44,879 nucleotides of DNA from an uncultured Verrucomicrobiota bacterium (GTDB lineage Bacteria > Verrucomicrobiota > Kiritimatiellia > CAIQIC01 > Lenti-01), in the NCBI GenBank assembly GCA_938003985.1, contig CALKWZ010000045.1:1-44879 (forward strand). Direction: 5' to 3'. Made by a program: the position numbers and the translations under genes. This document shows positions 1 through 7,653 of the stretch, piece after piece. The first letter of the stretch is position 1; each line of letters starts with the position of its first letter. The notes under the pieces were generated by a model. It saw nothing but the letters and a program-made list of their open reading frames with translations. It was not told where the DNA came from and ran no database searches.

Positions 1-203
1 CCGACGCCTTCCAAAAAGGCCTGACCCGGATCGAGCTGGAAGTCTTCGCCGCCAACGCCCCCGCCCTCGCCCTCTACCGCAAATTCGGCTTCGTCGAGGA
101 AGGCCGCAAACGCCAAGCCCGCTGCCTCGACGGCGTCTGCGAGGATTCCATCTGCATGGCGCTGCTCAAGGACGACAAATTTGGGACCGAAGAGAGGATC
201 TGA
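1..203 (+). CDS. GNAT family N-acetyltransferase, C-terminal part
   Basis: The frame is open from the window edge to TGA at 201-203, giving about 66 residues of the C-terminus. The sequence IELEVFAANAPALALYRKFG, followed by FVEEGR, is the typical GNAT end: an N-x-x-A-x-x-LY-x-K-x-GF motif that lines the acetyl-CoA site, followed by a beta strand with the Asp/Ser-rich DSICMALL ending. Such enzymes transfer an acetyl group from acetyl-CoA to an amine; the acceptor cannot be told from this fragment. The next gene starts 5 bases after the stop, so the two are probably cotranscribed. The N-terminus lies outside the window. Confidence 0.85.
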   Translation, partial: DAFQKGLTRIELEVFAANAPALALYRKFGFVEEGRKRQARCLDGVCEDSICMALLKDDKFGTEERI

Positions 204-208
204 CAAAC

Positions 209-862
209 ATGAAGTTCTGGAACAAGAAAATTGGACGTCGTTTGGCCGGCGTGCTGACCATAGTTGCCGTTGGGTTTGCCAGCGCATCTTTCGCCACTTG
301 GCGGGCAAACAAACGGGCCGAAGACAAATTCTGGAAACGAGGCCGCGAACACCTCGATCAAATCATCGAAATCCATTCGGCCTACCAGGCGCTGATTCAA
401 GACCACAACGCGAACACCAACCGCATCGAGCCCGGGCGGCTTCTCGGTGCAGCGGAAAAACAACTTCGCGGCCTGAAGGTTGCCGGCGATTTCGCCGGTT
501 TTCTTCTTTCGCCAACCCCGTTTTTCAAACTCAGCGTGCTCTTCCGTCACTATGGTACGCCCGCCACGTTCGATGGCTTTCTGAACGACACCAACCCGAT
601 CGCGCGCGCAATGGGCCTGTATTGCTATGCCCGGACCGATTCCAACCGGTATGCCCAAATCTATTCGCAATACACCGACGACGAAACCGAGATTCACGTG
701 TATCTGCAATCGTGCGCGCCGTGCGAAATGACCCTTGGCGAGTTCGCCCAACGCCTCCACGACACCCCCGATTTTCTGTGGGACGCTGCCCCCTATTGGG
801 ATTTTCAGTATCTGAAAGCCCGAGTTCTCCTGGGAGATGCAACGCCTGAAATGTTCGAATGA
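209..862 (+). CDS. Hypothetical protein with one N-terminal membrane anchor
   Basis: 217 residues from ATG at 209. I do not recognise the family. Residues 1-10 are basic (MKFWNKKIGRR), followed by a hydrophobic stretch at about 12-30, which fits a signal anchor or uncleaved signal. The rest is soluble, mixed alpha/beta in character and rich in aromatic residues, with a Cys-Ala-Pro-Cys (CAPC) motif near residue 170. CxxC pairs of this kind can be redox-active or bind metal, but nothing else supports a thioredoxin-like fold. It begins 5 bases after the GNAT stop and is followed 9 bases later by another small membrane gene, so the three probably form one transcript. Confidence 0.6.
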   Translation: MKFWNKKIGRRLAGVLTIVAVGFASASFATWRANKRAEDKFWKRGREHLDQIIEIHSAYQALIQDHNANTNRIEPGRLLGAAEKQLRGLKVAGDFAGFLLSPTPFFKLSVLFRHYGTPATFDGFLNDTNPIARAMGLYCYARTDSNRYAQIYSQYTDDETEIHVYLQSCAPCEMTLGEFAQRLHDTPDFLWDAAPYWDFQYLKARVLLGDATPEMFE

Positions 863-871
863 GGAACCGCC

Positions 872-1123
872 ATGAACGCCACCGGAGCCCTGATCCTTCT
901 CGTGGGGTTGATCCTCATCGGCGCGAGCATCCGGGGGCTGTTCAACCGGGGGCGGTCGATTCTCTGCGCCGCGGCCGGCCTCCTCGTTGCCCTGGGCGCC
1001 GGCTTGGGCGCGTGGATCGCATGGGTGGAATCAGACTCGGCGATCGGAACGGCGATCTATCTGGCCATCGGCCTCGTCGGCATCGTTGCGGTCGTCCGGC
1101 AGCTCAAGCCGCGCCGGCCCTGA
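872..1123 (+). CDS. Small membrane protein, unknown function
   Basis: 83 residues, with a GAGGA ribosome binding site just upstream of ATG 872, partly inside the stop region of the previous gene. Three hydrophobic segments (about 5-20, 29-49 and 58-75) and a basic C-terminus (KPRRP) indicate a small integral inner-membrane protein. No family is recognised. The close spacing to the upstream anchored protein suggests coexpression. Being short, it could be missed by annotation, but the good ribosome binding site and membrane-like composition argue that it is real. Confidence 0.6.
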   Translation: MNATGALILLVGLILIGASIRGLFNRGRSILCAAAGLLVALGAGLGAWIAWVESDSAIGTAIYLAIGLVGIVAVVRQLKPRRP

Positions 1124-1153
1124 CCGGCCGATTCGGCGGAGCCCCGATCCCCG

Positions 1154-1244
1154 GTCATGTCGAGCGCAGTCGAGACATCTCGGCCTCGCCCCAACGGCAG
1201 GCCTGGGCGATCAAGCCCAGATCCCTCGACAAGCTCGGGATGAC
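1154..1244. repeat. Imperfect inverted repeat of the widespread 'PELVEG' dispersed type
   Basis: The left arm (1154-1180) contains GTCAT..CGAGC..GTCGAG..ATCT, and the right arm (1219-1244) is its imperfect complement with CTCGACAAGCTCGGGATGAC. The arms flank a smaller GGGC/GCCC hairpin. Read on the minus strand it gives the false peptide CHPELVEG that turns up in spurious ORFs of many bacterial genomes. It lies in the gap between the small membrane gene and the molybdenum hydroxylase operon. Confidence 0.7.
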
Positions 1245-1340
1245 AGCCTTCCCGATCCCCTTTTGCGCCTTGGTGCCATTGTGCGAGGAGGTTTCGGCTT
1301 TTCACCGATCTCGGCGGGCTCGACCCTCCTTCATATCCCC

Positions 1341-1447
1341 ATTCGTTGAATTCGTTCTATTCGTAGTTGGCAGTCCGCTTTGTTCTTTGTGCCCATTGTG
1401 GCACTCCATGCCCTCTTTCGTGTCTTTCGCGTGTTTCGTAGTTGATT
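1341..1447. repeat. Intergenic dispersed repeat (TTTCGCGTGTTTCGTAGTTG type)
   Basis: The segment is T-rich and lower in GC than its surroundings. Its end, TTTCGCGTGTTTCGTAGTTG (1425-1444), recurs almost exactly at 43381-43400, and in reverse complement around 43232-43260. The inner part, TAGTTGGCAGT, also has a relative near 43310 (AGCCAACTGCCA). It codes for nothing convincing on either strand. Confidence 0.65.
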
Positions 1448-1480
1448 CCGCCCCCCTCCCCGCCTTTTCCATCCGGTTTT

Positions 1481-1509
1481 TTGCAATCTCCGGAATCCCG
1501 GTTTAGATT
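1481..1509 (+). promoter_or_regulatory. Promoter of the molybdenum hydroxylase operon, leaderless geometry
   Basis: TTGCAA (1481-1486), a 17-base spacer, then TAGATT (1504-1509). The -10 box ends 7 bases before ATG 1517, so transcription should begin at or next to the start codon. No Shine-Dalgarno sequence precedes that ATG, which agrees with a leaderless mRNA. Confidence 0.6.
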
Positions 1510-1516
1510 GCCGCGC

Positions 1517-3853
1517 ATGAACCCCGCGTCCCATCTGGGAACTTCGCCGATCCGCACCGATGCGCCGGCCAAGGTCCGCGGCACGCTCCGCTATACCGAC
1601 GACCTCGTCCGGCCCGGCACGCTGCAGGCCGCCGTCCTCTTCAGCCCCCTCGCCCACGCGGAAATCAAGCGCATCGAAACCGCCGCCGCCGCGGCCGCCC
1701 CCGGCGTGCGCGGGGTCTTCACCGGCGCCGACTGGCCCGACGTTTTGATCGGCCTCTACATGGGCGACAAGCCGCCGCTGGCGCGCGGGAAAGTGCGCTA
1801 CCACGGCGAGCCCGTCGCGGTCGTCGTGGCCGACGACGAAGCGTCGGCCCTAAACGCCCTGCGGCTGGTCAAAACCGAATACGCCCCGCTGCCCGCGCTG
1901 GGCAGCCCGCGCGAGGCGCTCGCGCCCGGCGCGCCCATCCTGCATCCCGACATGGCCGGCTACGCCCGCATCCCCGATATCCTGCCCGAGCCGGGCACCA
2001 ACGTCGCCAACCGCACGAAGATCCGCAAGGGCGATCCGGCCCGGGCCTTCGCCGAGGCCGACGTCGTCGCGGAAGGCGAATTTTCGTTCCCGCCGGGCAA
2101 CCACGTGGCCCTGGAGCCGCGCGTGGCCATCGCGGAATACGGCGCCGACGGACGGCTCGAAATCGACAGCTCCACGCAGTCGCCGTTCGAAGTCCGCAAT
2201 CTCCTCGCCCGCGCGCTGGGCCTGCCCGAGCGGCGGATCGTCGTGCGCGCCGGGCCCATCGGCGGCGGCTTCGGCGGCAAGGCGGGCATCATGCTCGAAC
2301 CCCTCGCCAGCCTGCTGGCCATGCGCTTCCCCGGCCGCCCGGTGCGCCTGGCGAACACGCGCGAGGCCGACCTGCTCTCCAGTCCCGGCCGCCCCGGCCT
2401 GCAGGCGCGCGTGCGGCTCGCCGCGCGCGCCGACGGCACGCTGCTGGGCGCGGACATCGAATTCCTGTTCGATTCCGGCGGCTACGCGGACTACGCCGTC
2501 AACGTCTCGCGCGCCGCCGCGATCTCCTGCACCGGGCCGTACAACGTCCCCAACGTGAAGACCGATTCCCTCTGCGTCTACACGAACCACCCCTTCGCCA
2601 CCGCGTTCCGCGGCTTCGGCCACATCGAACTGTCCTACGCCACCGAGCGCGCCATGGACCTGCTGGCCGCGCGCCTGAAGATGGACCCCGCCGATTTGCG
2701 CCTGAAAAACGCCATCCGCCGGGGCGATCTCTCGCCCACGGGCGCGCCGATGGACGAAAACACCGGCGACCTGCCCGCGTGCCTCGCCAAGGTGCGCGCG
2801 CGCCTCGCGTGGGATTCCGCGCCGCACCGCGCCGTGCAGCCCGACGGCAAGATCCGCGCCAAGGGCATTTCCTGTTTCTGGAAGGCGCCGGCGATCCCGA
2901 CCTTCACCGACGCCGGCGCGGTGCTCTACTTCGCCGAGGACGGCAGCGCCACGCTGGGCACCGGCGTCATCGAAATCGGCCAAGGCGCGCACGAAGGCCT
3001 GCGCATGCTCGTGGCCGAGGCCTTGAAAACCGATCTCGACCGCGTCCACGTCACGCGCGCGGTGGACACCGACCGTTCGCCGCACGACTGGGCCACCGCC
3101 GCCAGCCGGTCGCTCTTCATGGCCGGCCGCGCCGCGCTCGAAGCCGTCGCCGACGCCGTCGCGCAGATCCAGCGCACGGCCGCCGCGCCGCTGCAATGCC
3201 GGCCGGAAGATCTCGACGTCGCCGGCGGCCGCGTCTTCGTCCGCGAAGACCCCGCCCGTTTCCTCCCGCTGGAAAAAGTCGTCCTCGGCTACGTCTATCC
3301 CAACGGCAATTCCATCGGCGGGCCGGTGATCGGCCGTGGCCGGTACATCACGCCCGATCTGACCAGCCTCGACCCCGACACCGGCGCGGGCAAGCCGTGG
3401 CTGGAATGGACGCTGGGCGCCGAGGGCGTCGAGGTGGAAATCGATCCGGCCGACGGAAACGTCCGCGTGCTGAAGGCCGCCTGCTGCATGGACGTCGGCA
3501 AGGTCGTGCATCCCGCGCTCGCCCGCGGGCAAGCCGTCGGCGCCATGGCCATGGGCATCGGCTACTCGCTCTGCGAAGGCTTCGTCTTCGATGCCCGCCA
3601 GGTCGTCCAGAACGGCTCCCTGCGCGACTACAAGATCCTGCGCTACGGCGAGGATCCGGAGTATTTCGTCGATTTCGTGGAAACGCCGCAGCAGGACGGC
3701 CCCTACGGCCTGCGCGGCCTGGGCGAGCAAGGCATCGTCGGCATGCCCGGCTGCCTCTCCCAGGCCGTGTCCCTCGCCATCGGCGCGCACATGACGGAGC
3801 TGCCCATGACCCCCGAAACCATCTGGAAAAAAGCGCAGGAGCCCGCGCCATGA
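1517..3853 (+). CDS. Molybdenum hydroxylase large (molybdopterin-binding) subunit, xanthine dehydrogenase/aldehyde oxidase family
   Basis: 778 residues. The ATG at 1517 is chosen because a promoter abuts it and homology begins there (TSPIRTDAPAKVRG), although the frame stays open upstream. Residues about 15-120 form the a/b hammerhead domain and the rest the Mo-cofactor domain. GGGFGGKA at 249-256 is the cofactor loop, TAFRGFG has Arg365 (the substrate Arg of xanthine oxidase), EIGQG lies near 484, and GLGE has Glu737 as the expected catalytic base. In xanthine oxidases Glu follows GGFGGK, but here it is Ala256, so xanthine is a doubtful substrate and an aldehyde or other N-heterocycle is more likely. 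The FAD subunit follows with an ATGA overlap. Substrate is unknown. Confidence 0.92.
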   Translation: MNPASHLGTSPIRTDAPAKVRGTLRYTDDLVRPGTLQAAVLFSPLAHAEIKRIETAAAAAAPGVRGVFTGADWPDVLIGLYMGDKPPLARGKVRYHGEPVAVVVADDEASALNALRLVKTEYAPLPALGSPREALAPGAPILHPDMAGYARIPDILPEPGTNVANRTKIRKGDPARAFAEADVVAEGEFSFPPGNHVALEPRVAIAEYGADGRLEIDSSTQSPFEVRNLLARALGLPERRIVVRAGPIGGGFGGKAGIMLEPLASLLAMRFPGRPVRLANTREADLLSSPGRPGLQARVRLAARADGTLLGADIEFLFDSGGYADYAVNVSRAAAISCTGPYNVPNVKTDSLCVYTNHPFATAFRGFGHIELSYATERAMDLLAARLKMDPADLRLKNAIRRGDLSPTGAPMDENTGDLPACLAKVRARLAWDSAPHRAVQPDGKIRAKGISCFWKAPAIPTFTDAGAVLYFAEDGSATLGTGVIEIGQGAHEGLRMLVAEALKTDLDRVHVTRAVDTDRSPHDWATAASRSLFMAGRAALEAVADAVAQIQRTAAAPLQCRPEDLDVAGGRVFVREDPARFLPLEKVVLGYVYPNGNSIGGPVIGRGRYITPDLTSLDPDTGAGKPWLEWTLGAEGVEVEIDPADGNVRVLKAACCMDVGKVVHPALARGQAVGAMAMGIGYSLCEGFVFDARQVVQNGSLRDYKILRYGEDPEYFVDFVETPQQDGPYGLRGLGEQGIVGMPGCLSQAVSLAIGAHMTELPMTPETIWKKAQEPAP

Positions 3854-4674
3854 TCGCCGCCGACGTCGCCTATCTCCGTCCCGACACCGCCGAAGAGGCC
3901 GTGGACGCCTGGCGCCGGCACGCCGGCGCGCGCTATCTCGCCGGCGGCACCGAAATCGCCACCGCCGCCCGCCGCACCGCCGCCTTCGACCTGCGCGCGT
4001 GCATCGACGTCAAGCGCATCCCCGAAGCCAACGTCCACGAAATTTGCGGCGGGTGCCTCCGCCTGGGCGCGGCGCTGACGCTGTCCGACGTCGCGGAAGG
4101 CGACGCCTTCCCGCTGCTCAACGCGGTGCTGCGCGGCATCGCCGACCGCACCGTCCGCAACCGCCTCACCCTCGGCGGCAATCTCGCCGGCCTGCTGCCC
4201 TACCGCGAGGCCGCGCTGCCGCTGCTGCTGGCCGACGCCACCGTCCTGACGGTCGCCCCCGGCGCGGACGACCGCCCCCCCGTGCGCCAGGAGCGCCCCT
4301 TGCGCGCGATCTTCGACAAGCGCCTCGTCCTGGCCCCCGGCGAACTGGTGCTGTCGTTCTGCGTGCCGCTGGAAGCGCCCGAATGGCCCTGGAGCCACTA
4401 CCGCCGCACGCGCACGGGCGAGGTCGATTATCCGCTCGTCACCGTTGCCATGGTCCACGACGGCGCCGGCGTCCGGTTCGCCGTGTCCGGGGCCCATCCG
4501 TATCCGTTCCGCTCCGACGCCGTGGATGCGCTGCTTTCCAAGGACGGCGCCGCCGCCCTTCCGGCCGTGCTGGAGGCGCTCGGCCCGTTGCGGGCCGATG
4601 CGCGCGCGTCGCTGGAATACCGCGTCGCCCTGCTGAAGAACATGATCCGCGCCGGGCTGGAGGATCTGGCATGA
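3850..4674 (+). CDS. Molybdenum hydroxylase FAD-binding (medium) subunit
   Basis: 274 residues, starting at ATG 3850, which overlaps the stop of the large subunit (ATGA). The N-terminal FAD_binding_5-type domain shows YLAGGTE near residue 34, the usual pyrophosphate loop, and TLGGNLAG near 114, the second FAD-contact motif. The C-terminal third resembles the CO-dehydrogenase flavoprotein C-terminal domain. It carries electrons from the 2Fe-2S clusters of the small subunit to FAD and then to an acceptor. The gene order is large-medium-small, with both junctions overlapping by 4 bases, implying translational coupling and an assembled heterotrimer. Confidence 0.9.
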   Translation: MIAADVAYLRPDTAEEAVDAWRRHAGARYLAGGTEIATAARRTAAFDLRACIDVKRIPEANVHEICGGCLRLGAALTLSDVAEGDAFPLLNAVLRGIADRTVRNRLTLGGNLAGLLPYREAALPLLLADATVLTVAPGADDRPPVRQERPLRAIFDKRLVLAPGELVLSFCVPLEAPEWPWSHYRRTRTGEVDYPLVTVAMVHDGAGVRFAVSGAHPYPFRSDAVDALLSKDGAAALPAVLEALGPLRADARASLEYRVALLKNMIRAGLEDLA

Positions 4675-5147
4675 AAGAACTCTCCGGCATCGTGGAAATC
4701 GTCCTGCGGATCAACGGCGAGGAACGCCGCGCCGCCGTGCGCCCCGGCGACACCCTCCTGCGCGTCCTGCGCGAAAAGCTCGGCCTGACCGGCGCCAAGT
4801 GCGGCTGCGAAAACGGCGACTGCGGGGCCTGCACGGTCCTGCTCGACGGCAAGCCCGTGAAGTCCTGCATGCTCCTCGCCGTCGAGTGCGAAGACGCCGC
4901 GGTGACCACCATCGAAGGCCTGCGCGACCACCCCGTCCAGCAGGCGTTCGCCGAGGAAAACGGCTTCCAGTGCGGCTTCTGCACCCCCGGCATGATCCTC
5001 AACGCCGCGGCCCTCGTGGAGGCCCATCCCGAGTCCGACGACGCGACCGACCGCGAATGGATGCAATCCAACCTCTGCCGCTGCACCGGCTACGAGGGCA
5101 TCCGCAACGCCCTCGCCGCCGCCCGCCGCAAAGCCGCCGCGCCGTAG
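4671..5147 (+). CDS. Molybdenum hydroxylase 2Fe-2S (small) subunit
   Basis: 158 residues, ATG at 4671 overlapping the FAD-subunit stop. The N-terminal ferredoxin-like domain ligates one 2Fe-2S cluster through Cys46, Cys51, Cys54 and Cys66 (CGCENGDCGAC...SC). The C-terminal four-helix domain holds the second cluster next to the molybdopterin, with Cys101-x2-Cys104 (CGFCTPGM) and Cys136-x-Cys138 (LCRCTGY). Length and spacing match the small subunits of CO dehydrogenase and aldehyde oxidoreductase. No twin-arginine or signal sequence is seen, so the enzyme is probably cytoplasmic. Confidence 0.95.
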   Translation: MKELSGIVEIVLRINGEERRAAVRPGDTLLRVLREKLGLTGAKCGCENGDCGACTVLLDGKPVKSCMLLAVECEDAAVTTIEGLRDHPVQQAFAEENGFQCGFCTPGMILNAAALVEAHPESDDATDREWMQSNLCRCTGYEGIRNALAAARRKAAAP

Positions 5148-5162
5148 GTTGGACGACGGCAT

Positions 5163-5191
5163 TTGTGTTCCGCGCCGACCTTGGATAGATT
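5163..5191 (+). promoter_or_regulatory. Promoter of the nitroreductase gene
   Basis: TTGTGT (5163-5168), 17 bases, TAGATT (5186-5191). The -10 hexamer equals that of the hydroxylase operon promoter. Transcription would start near 5198, leaving a leader of about 20 bases with the Shine-Dalgarno GGAGG at 5207-5211. The downstream pair may therefore be expressed independently of the hydroxylase. Confidence 0.5.
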
Positions 5192-5218
5192 GTTCCGCAT
5201 CTTTCCGGAGGACTCGCC

Positions 5219-5869
5219 ATGAACGTCGCCCAACTTGCCACGACCCGCCGCACGGCCAAAGCTTTCGCGCCCGGCCGGCCGCTGCCGGCGGACCTGCTCG
5301 AGCAAATCCGCGTCCTGTTGCGCTACAGCCCGTCGTCCGTCAATTCCCAGCCCTGGCATTTCGTGCTGGCGGCCAGCGCGGACGCCAAGGAGCGCCTCGC
5401 GCGGGCCATGCCGCCGCCGTATGCCTACAACGCGCCCAAAGTGCGCAACGCCTCGCTCGTCGTGGCCTGCTGCGTCCGCGCCGACCTGGACGACGCCCAG
5501 CTCGACGCCCTGCTCGCGCAGGAACGCCGCGACGGGCGGCTTCCCGACGAGGCCGCGGCGGCCAACCAGGCGAAGTCGCGCCGGACCTACGTCGAGCTGC
5601 ACCGCCAGCGCGGCGACGTCCGCGCCTGGATGGAAAAACAGGTCTATCTCGCGGTCGGCGGACTGCTCTTCGGCGCCGCGGCGCTCGGGCTCGACGCCTG
5701 CCCCATGGAAGGCTTCGATGCGGATCTCCTCGACGCCGAGCTGGGCCTGCGGGAGCGCGGCCTGGCCGCGACGGCGCTGGTGGCGCTGGGTTGGCGCGGG
5801 CCGGACGACTGGAACGCCGCGCTGCCCAAGTCGCGCCTGCCGGCCGCGGCGGTCTTCACGGAAATCTGA
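5219..5869 (+). CDS. Oxygen-insensitive NAD(P)H nitroreductase, NfsB-like
   Basis: 216 residues, the same length as E. coli NfsB, with GGAGG upstream of ATG 5219. NfsB-like landmarks run in order: TRRTAKAF at the FMN-phosphate-binding N-terminus (residues 8-15), YSPSSVNSQPWHF (about 39-51), the mid-protein LVVACC strand, GGLLFGAAALGLDACPMEGF around 146-165, and the C-terminal VALGWRG. It is a flavin enzyme acting as a homodimer that reduces nitroaromatics, quinones or flavins with NAD(P)H. The physiological substrate is unknown. Its place behind a molybdenum hydroxylase suggests work on aromatic or N-heterocyclic compounds, which is inference only. Confidence 0.88.
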   Translation: MNVAQLATTRRTAKAFAPGRPLPADLLEQIRVLLRYSPSSVNSQPWHFVLAASADAKERLARAMPPPYAYNAPKVRNASLVVACCVRADLDDAQLDALLAQERRDGRLPDEAAAANQAKSRRTYVELHRQRGDVRAWMEKQVYLAVGGLLFGAAALGLDACPMEGFDADLLDAELGLRERGLAATALVALGWRGPDDWNAALPKSRLPAAAVFTEI

Positions 5870-5873
5870 GCCC

Positions 5874-6692
5874 GTGCGGATCCTGTCCAGCGGCGACCGC
5901 ATCCGGCCGGGCGTCTACAAAGTCACGGCGCGGTTCGCGCGCAGCGTCCTGCTGCTCGATGCCGAAGACCGCGCGCTGTTCGTCGTGGACAAATCCATCG
6001 GCGCGGGCCCGCTGAATCTCGTCGTGGCCGATCCCAACGCTTTCGTCGCGGGCGAAACGCTCGCGATTGGCCGCGGTTCAGGAGCCCCCCCACGGCCTTG
6101 CGCCGTGGGAGGCAAAGTTGGCTCCCCCACCGCACAAGGCGGTGGGGCCCGCCCGAACCACCGCCGCCCGAAAGCCCCCCGTTTCGACTCGGCCCTGCCG
6201 CGCACGGATCGCGCGAAACTGGCGCGCGTCCTGGCGACGGCCCTGCCGCGCCACGCGCCGCCGGACAGCCTCGTGTCGCTGTTGTTCCCCGCCGGAAAAC
6301 TCCCGCGCCTTCAGGCAAACCGCGATGCCCTGTTCCGGAAGGCCTTCGCGCAGATCGCCGCGGGCCGGCTCGCGGCCGGCGTGCGGCTCGTCCGCGGCTG
6401 CGGCGCGGGCCTGACGCCGGCGGGCGACGATTTCCTGTGCGGCTGGATGCTGGCCTGCCGGCTGCGCCGCCGCGGCGCCCTCACCCAGAAAATCCTGAAG
6501 CACGCGCGCGGGAAAAATCCGGTGTCCAATGCCTTCCTGGATCTGTCGGCCGCCGGCCGCGTCAACGTCGCGGTGCAAAAGCTGCTGCAAGCCCCCTCCG
6601 CCCCCCGCGTGCGGGCCGTCTGCGCCTTCGGCCACAGTTCGGGCGCGGATCTGCTGAGCGGAATGCTCTTTGGCCTGGGGCATTCAGAATGA
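5874..6692 (+). CDS. DUF2877 family protein interrupted in frame by a palindromic repeat
   Basis: 272 residues from GTG at 5874, 4 bases after the nitroreductase stop; no ATG fits. The signature GAGLTPAGDDFLCGWML near residues 179-195 is characteristic of DUF2877, the family of E. coli YlbF/AllH, a component of the FdrA oxamate carbamoyltransferase system of allantoin breakdown. The N-terminal beta region (VRILSSGDRIRPGVYKV) and C-terminal GHSSGADLLSGM also fit. Residues about 70-100 (PPRPCAVGG..., Gly/Pro/Arg-rich) are coded by a 66-bp dispersed repeat that keeps the frame, so the gene may still work. No fdrA or allG is in the window. The link to purine or heterocycle breakdown is inference. 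Confidence 0.75.
   Translation: MRILSSGDRIRPGVYKVTARFARSVLLLDAEDRALFVVDKSIGAGPLNLVVADPNAFVAGETLAIGRGSGAPPRPCAVGGKVGSPTAQGGGARPNHRRPKAPRFDSALPRTDRAKLARVLATALPRHAPPDSLVSLLFPAGKLPRLQANRDALFRKAFAQIAAGRLAAGVRLVRGCGAGLTPAGDDFLCGWMLACRLRRRGALTQKILKHARGKNPVSNAFLDLSAAGRVNVAVQKLLQAPSAPRVRAVCAFGHSSGADLLSGMLFGLGHSE
6085..6150. repeat. Two-hairpin dispersed repeat, copy 1 (inside the DUF2877 gene)
   Basis: Hairpin one at 6089-6109 has stem CCCACGG/CCGTGGG and loop CCTTGCG. Hairpin two at 6126-6146 has stem CCCACCG/CGGTGGG and, on the opposite strand, loop CCTTGTG. Between them lies GAGGCAAAGTTGGCTC. Copy 2 at 35521-35586 has the same structure in the opposite orientation. The element is 66 bp, a multiple of three, and adds codons without breaking the frame. 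Confidence 0.85.
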
Positions 6693-6745
6693 ATGGCTTG
6701 GTCCGCCATTCTGACTCCTGACTCCTGAATACTGGAGCCCCCGGC

Positions 6746-7543
6746 TCAGACCAGCGCCCACCACACGACGAGGCTCAGCGCGATGCGGTACCAGCCGAAG
6801 CCTTCGAACGTGTGGCGCGAGATGATCCGCATGAGCCAGCGGATGGAAGCCCACGCGACGACGAACGAAACGGCCAGACCAACGGCGTAGGGCGCCAGGT
6901 CGGAGCGTTGCAGCGAATCCCAGCCCTTGTAGAGATCGTAGACGCCCGCGAGCAGCAGCACCGGCACCGCCGCGAAGAACGAATATTCCGCCGCGGTCTT
7001 GCGCCCCAGCCCCAGCAGCCGGCCGCCGAGGATCGTGGCCATCGAGCGCGACGTGCCCGGGATCATCGCGATGCACTGGAAAAAGCCGATGCCCAGCGCG
7101 CGCTTCCAGCCGATCGCGTCCACGCCGCCTTCGTCGTGCGACGGCAGATACCGCTCCAACAGGATCATCGCGACGCCGCCGACGCCGAGGGCGATGGCGA
7201 TCGTCGCCGGCGAAAACAGCCGGGCCTTGATCGCGTCGTGGAACAAGAGCCCCAGCACCATCGCCGGCAAGGTCGTCAGAAACAGCCAGAACAGCCCGCG
7301 CAACCCCGCCAAGCCCGTCGCGGGCCGGAAATCCGCCAACCGCCGGAACCGCCGCCGGTATTCCACCAGCACGGCCAGCATGGCCCCGGACTGGATCACG
7401 ACCTCGAAGCTCTCGTGGAATGCGGTTTTCAGGCATGCTTCCGCCAAAACGAGGTGTCCGGTCGAGGAGATCGGCAGGTATTCCGTGATCCCTTCCACCA
7501 CCCCCATCAGGGCGGCCATCCAGTTTGTCGCAACAGGCGTCAT
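6746..7543 (-). CDS. uppP: Undecaprenyl-diphosphatase
   Basis: 265 residues from ATG 7543 (MTPVATNWM). The frame extends further upstream, but the family begins at about this point. It removes a phosphate from undecaprenyl diphosphate in the inner membrane, recycling the lipid carrier for peptidoglycan and LPS sugars. The two active-site segments are present: EGITEYLPISSTGHL near residue 15 and PGTSRSMATILGG near 155. About eight hydrophobic segments fit the family. A candidate promoter on the minus strand is TTGCCT (7586-7591), 18 bases, TACGGT (7562-7567). It converges with the DUF2877 gene and is divergent from the bamD-like operon. Confidence 0.95.
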   Translation of the reverse strand: MTPVATNWMAALMGVVEGITEYLPISSTGHLVLAEACLKTAFHESFEVVIQSGAMLAVLVEYRRRFRRLADFRPATGLAGLRGLFWLFLTTLPAMVLGLLFHDAIKARLFSPATIAIALGVGGVAMILLERYLPSHDEGGVDAIGWKRALGIGFFQCIAMIPGTSRSMATILGGRLLGLGRKTAAEYSFFAAVPVLLLAGVYDLYKGWDSLQRSDLAPYAVGLAVSFVVAWASIRWLMRIISRHTFEGFGWYRIALSLVVWWALV

Positions 7544-7617
7544 GGGCGATTGATCCGACGCACCGTATGCTATTTGTCGGTGCGCAGGCAAGCCCTTCTC
7601 CCGGTGCGCCTCGGGCC

Positions 7618-7646
7618 TTGACCGGCCCCGGCGCGTTGCGTAATGT
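7618..7646 (+). promoter_or_regulatory. Promoter of the bamD-lptE-his operon, leaderless geometry
   Basis: TTGACC (7618-7623), 17 bases, TAATGT (7641-7646), then only 7 bases before ATG 7654. It has the best -10 match among the abutting promoters here and decides the start codon of the bamD-like gene over upstream in-frame candidates. Confidence 0.65.
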
Positions 7647-7653
7647 TCCGACC

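Noticed and set aside
1154..1447. Small coding frames in the gap before the hydroxylase operon
   Set aside because: They are translations of known dispersed repeats (the CHPELVEG type and the TTTCGCGTGTTTCG type) without a ribosome binding site or family.
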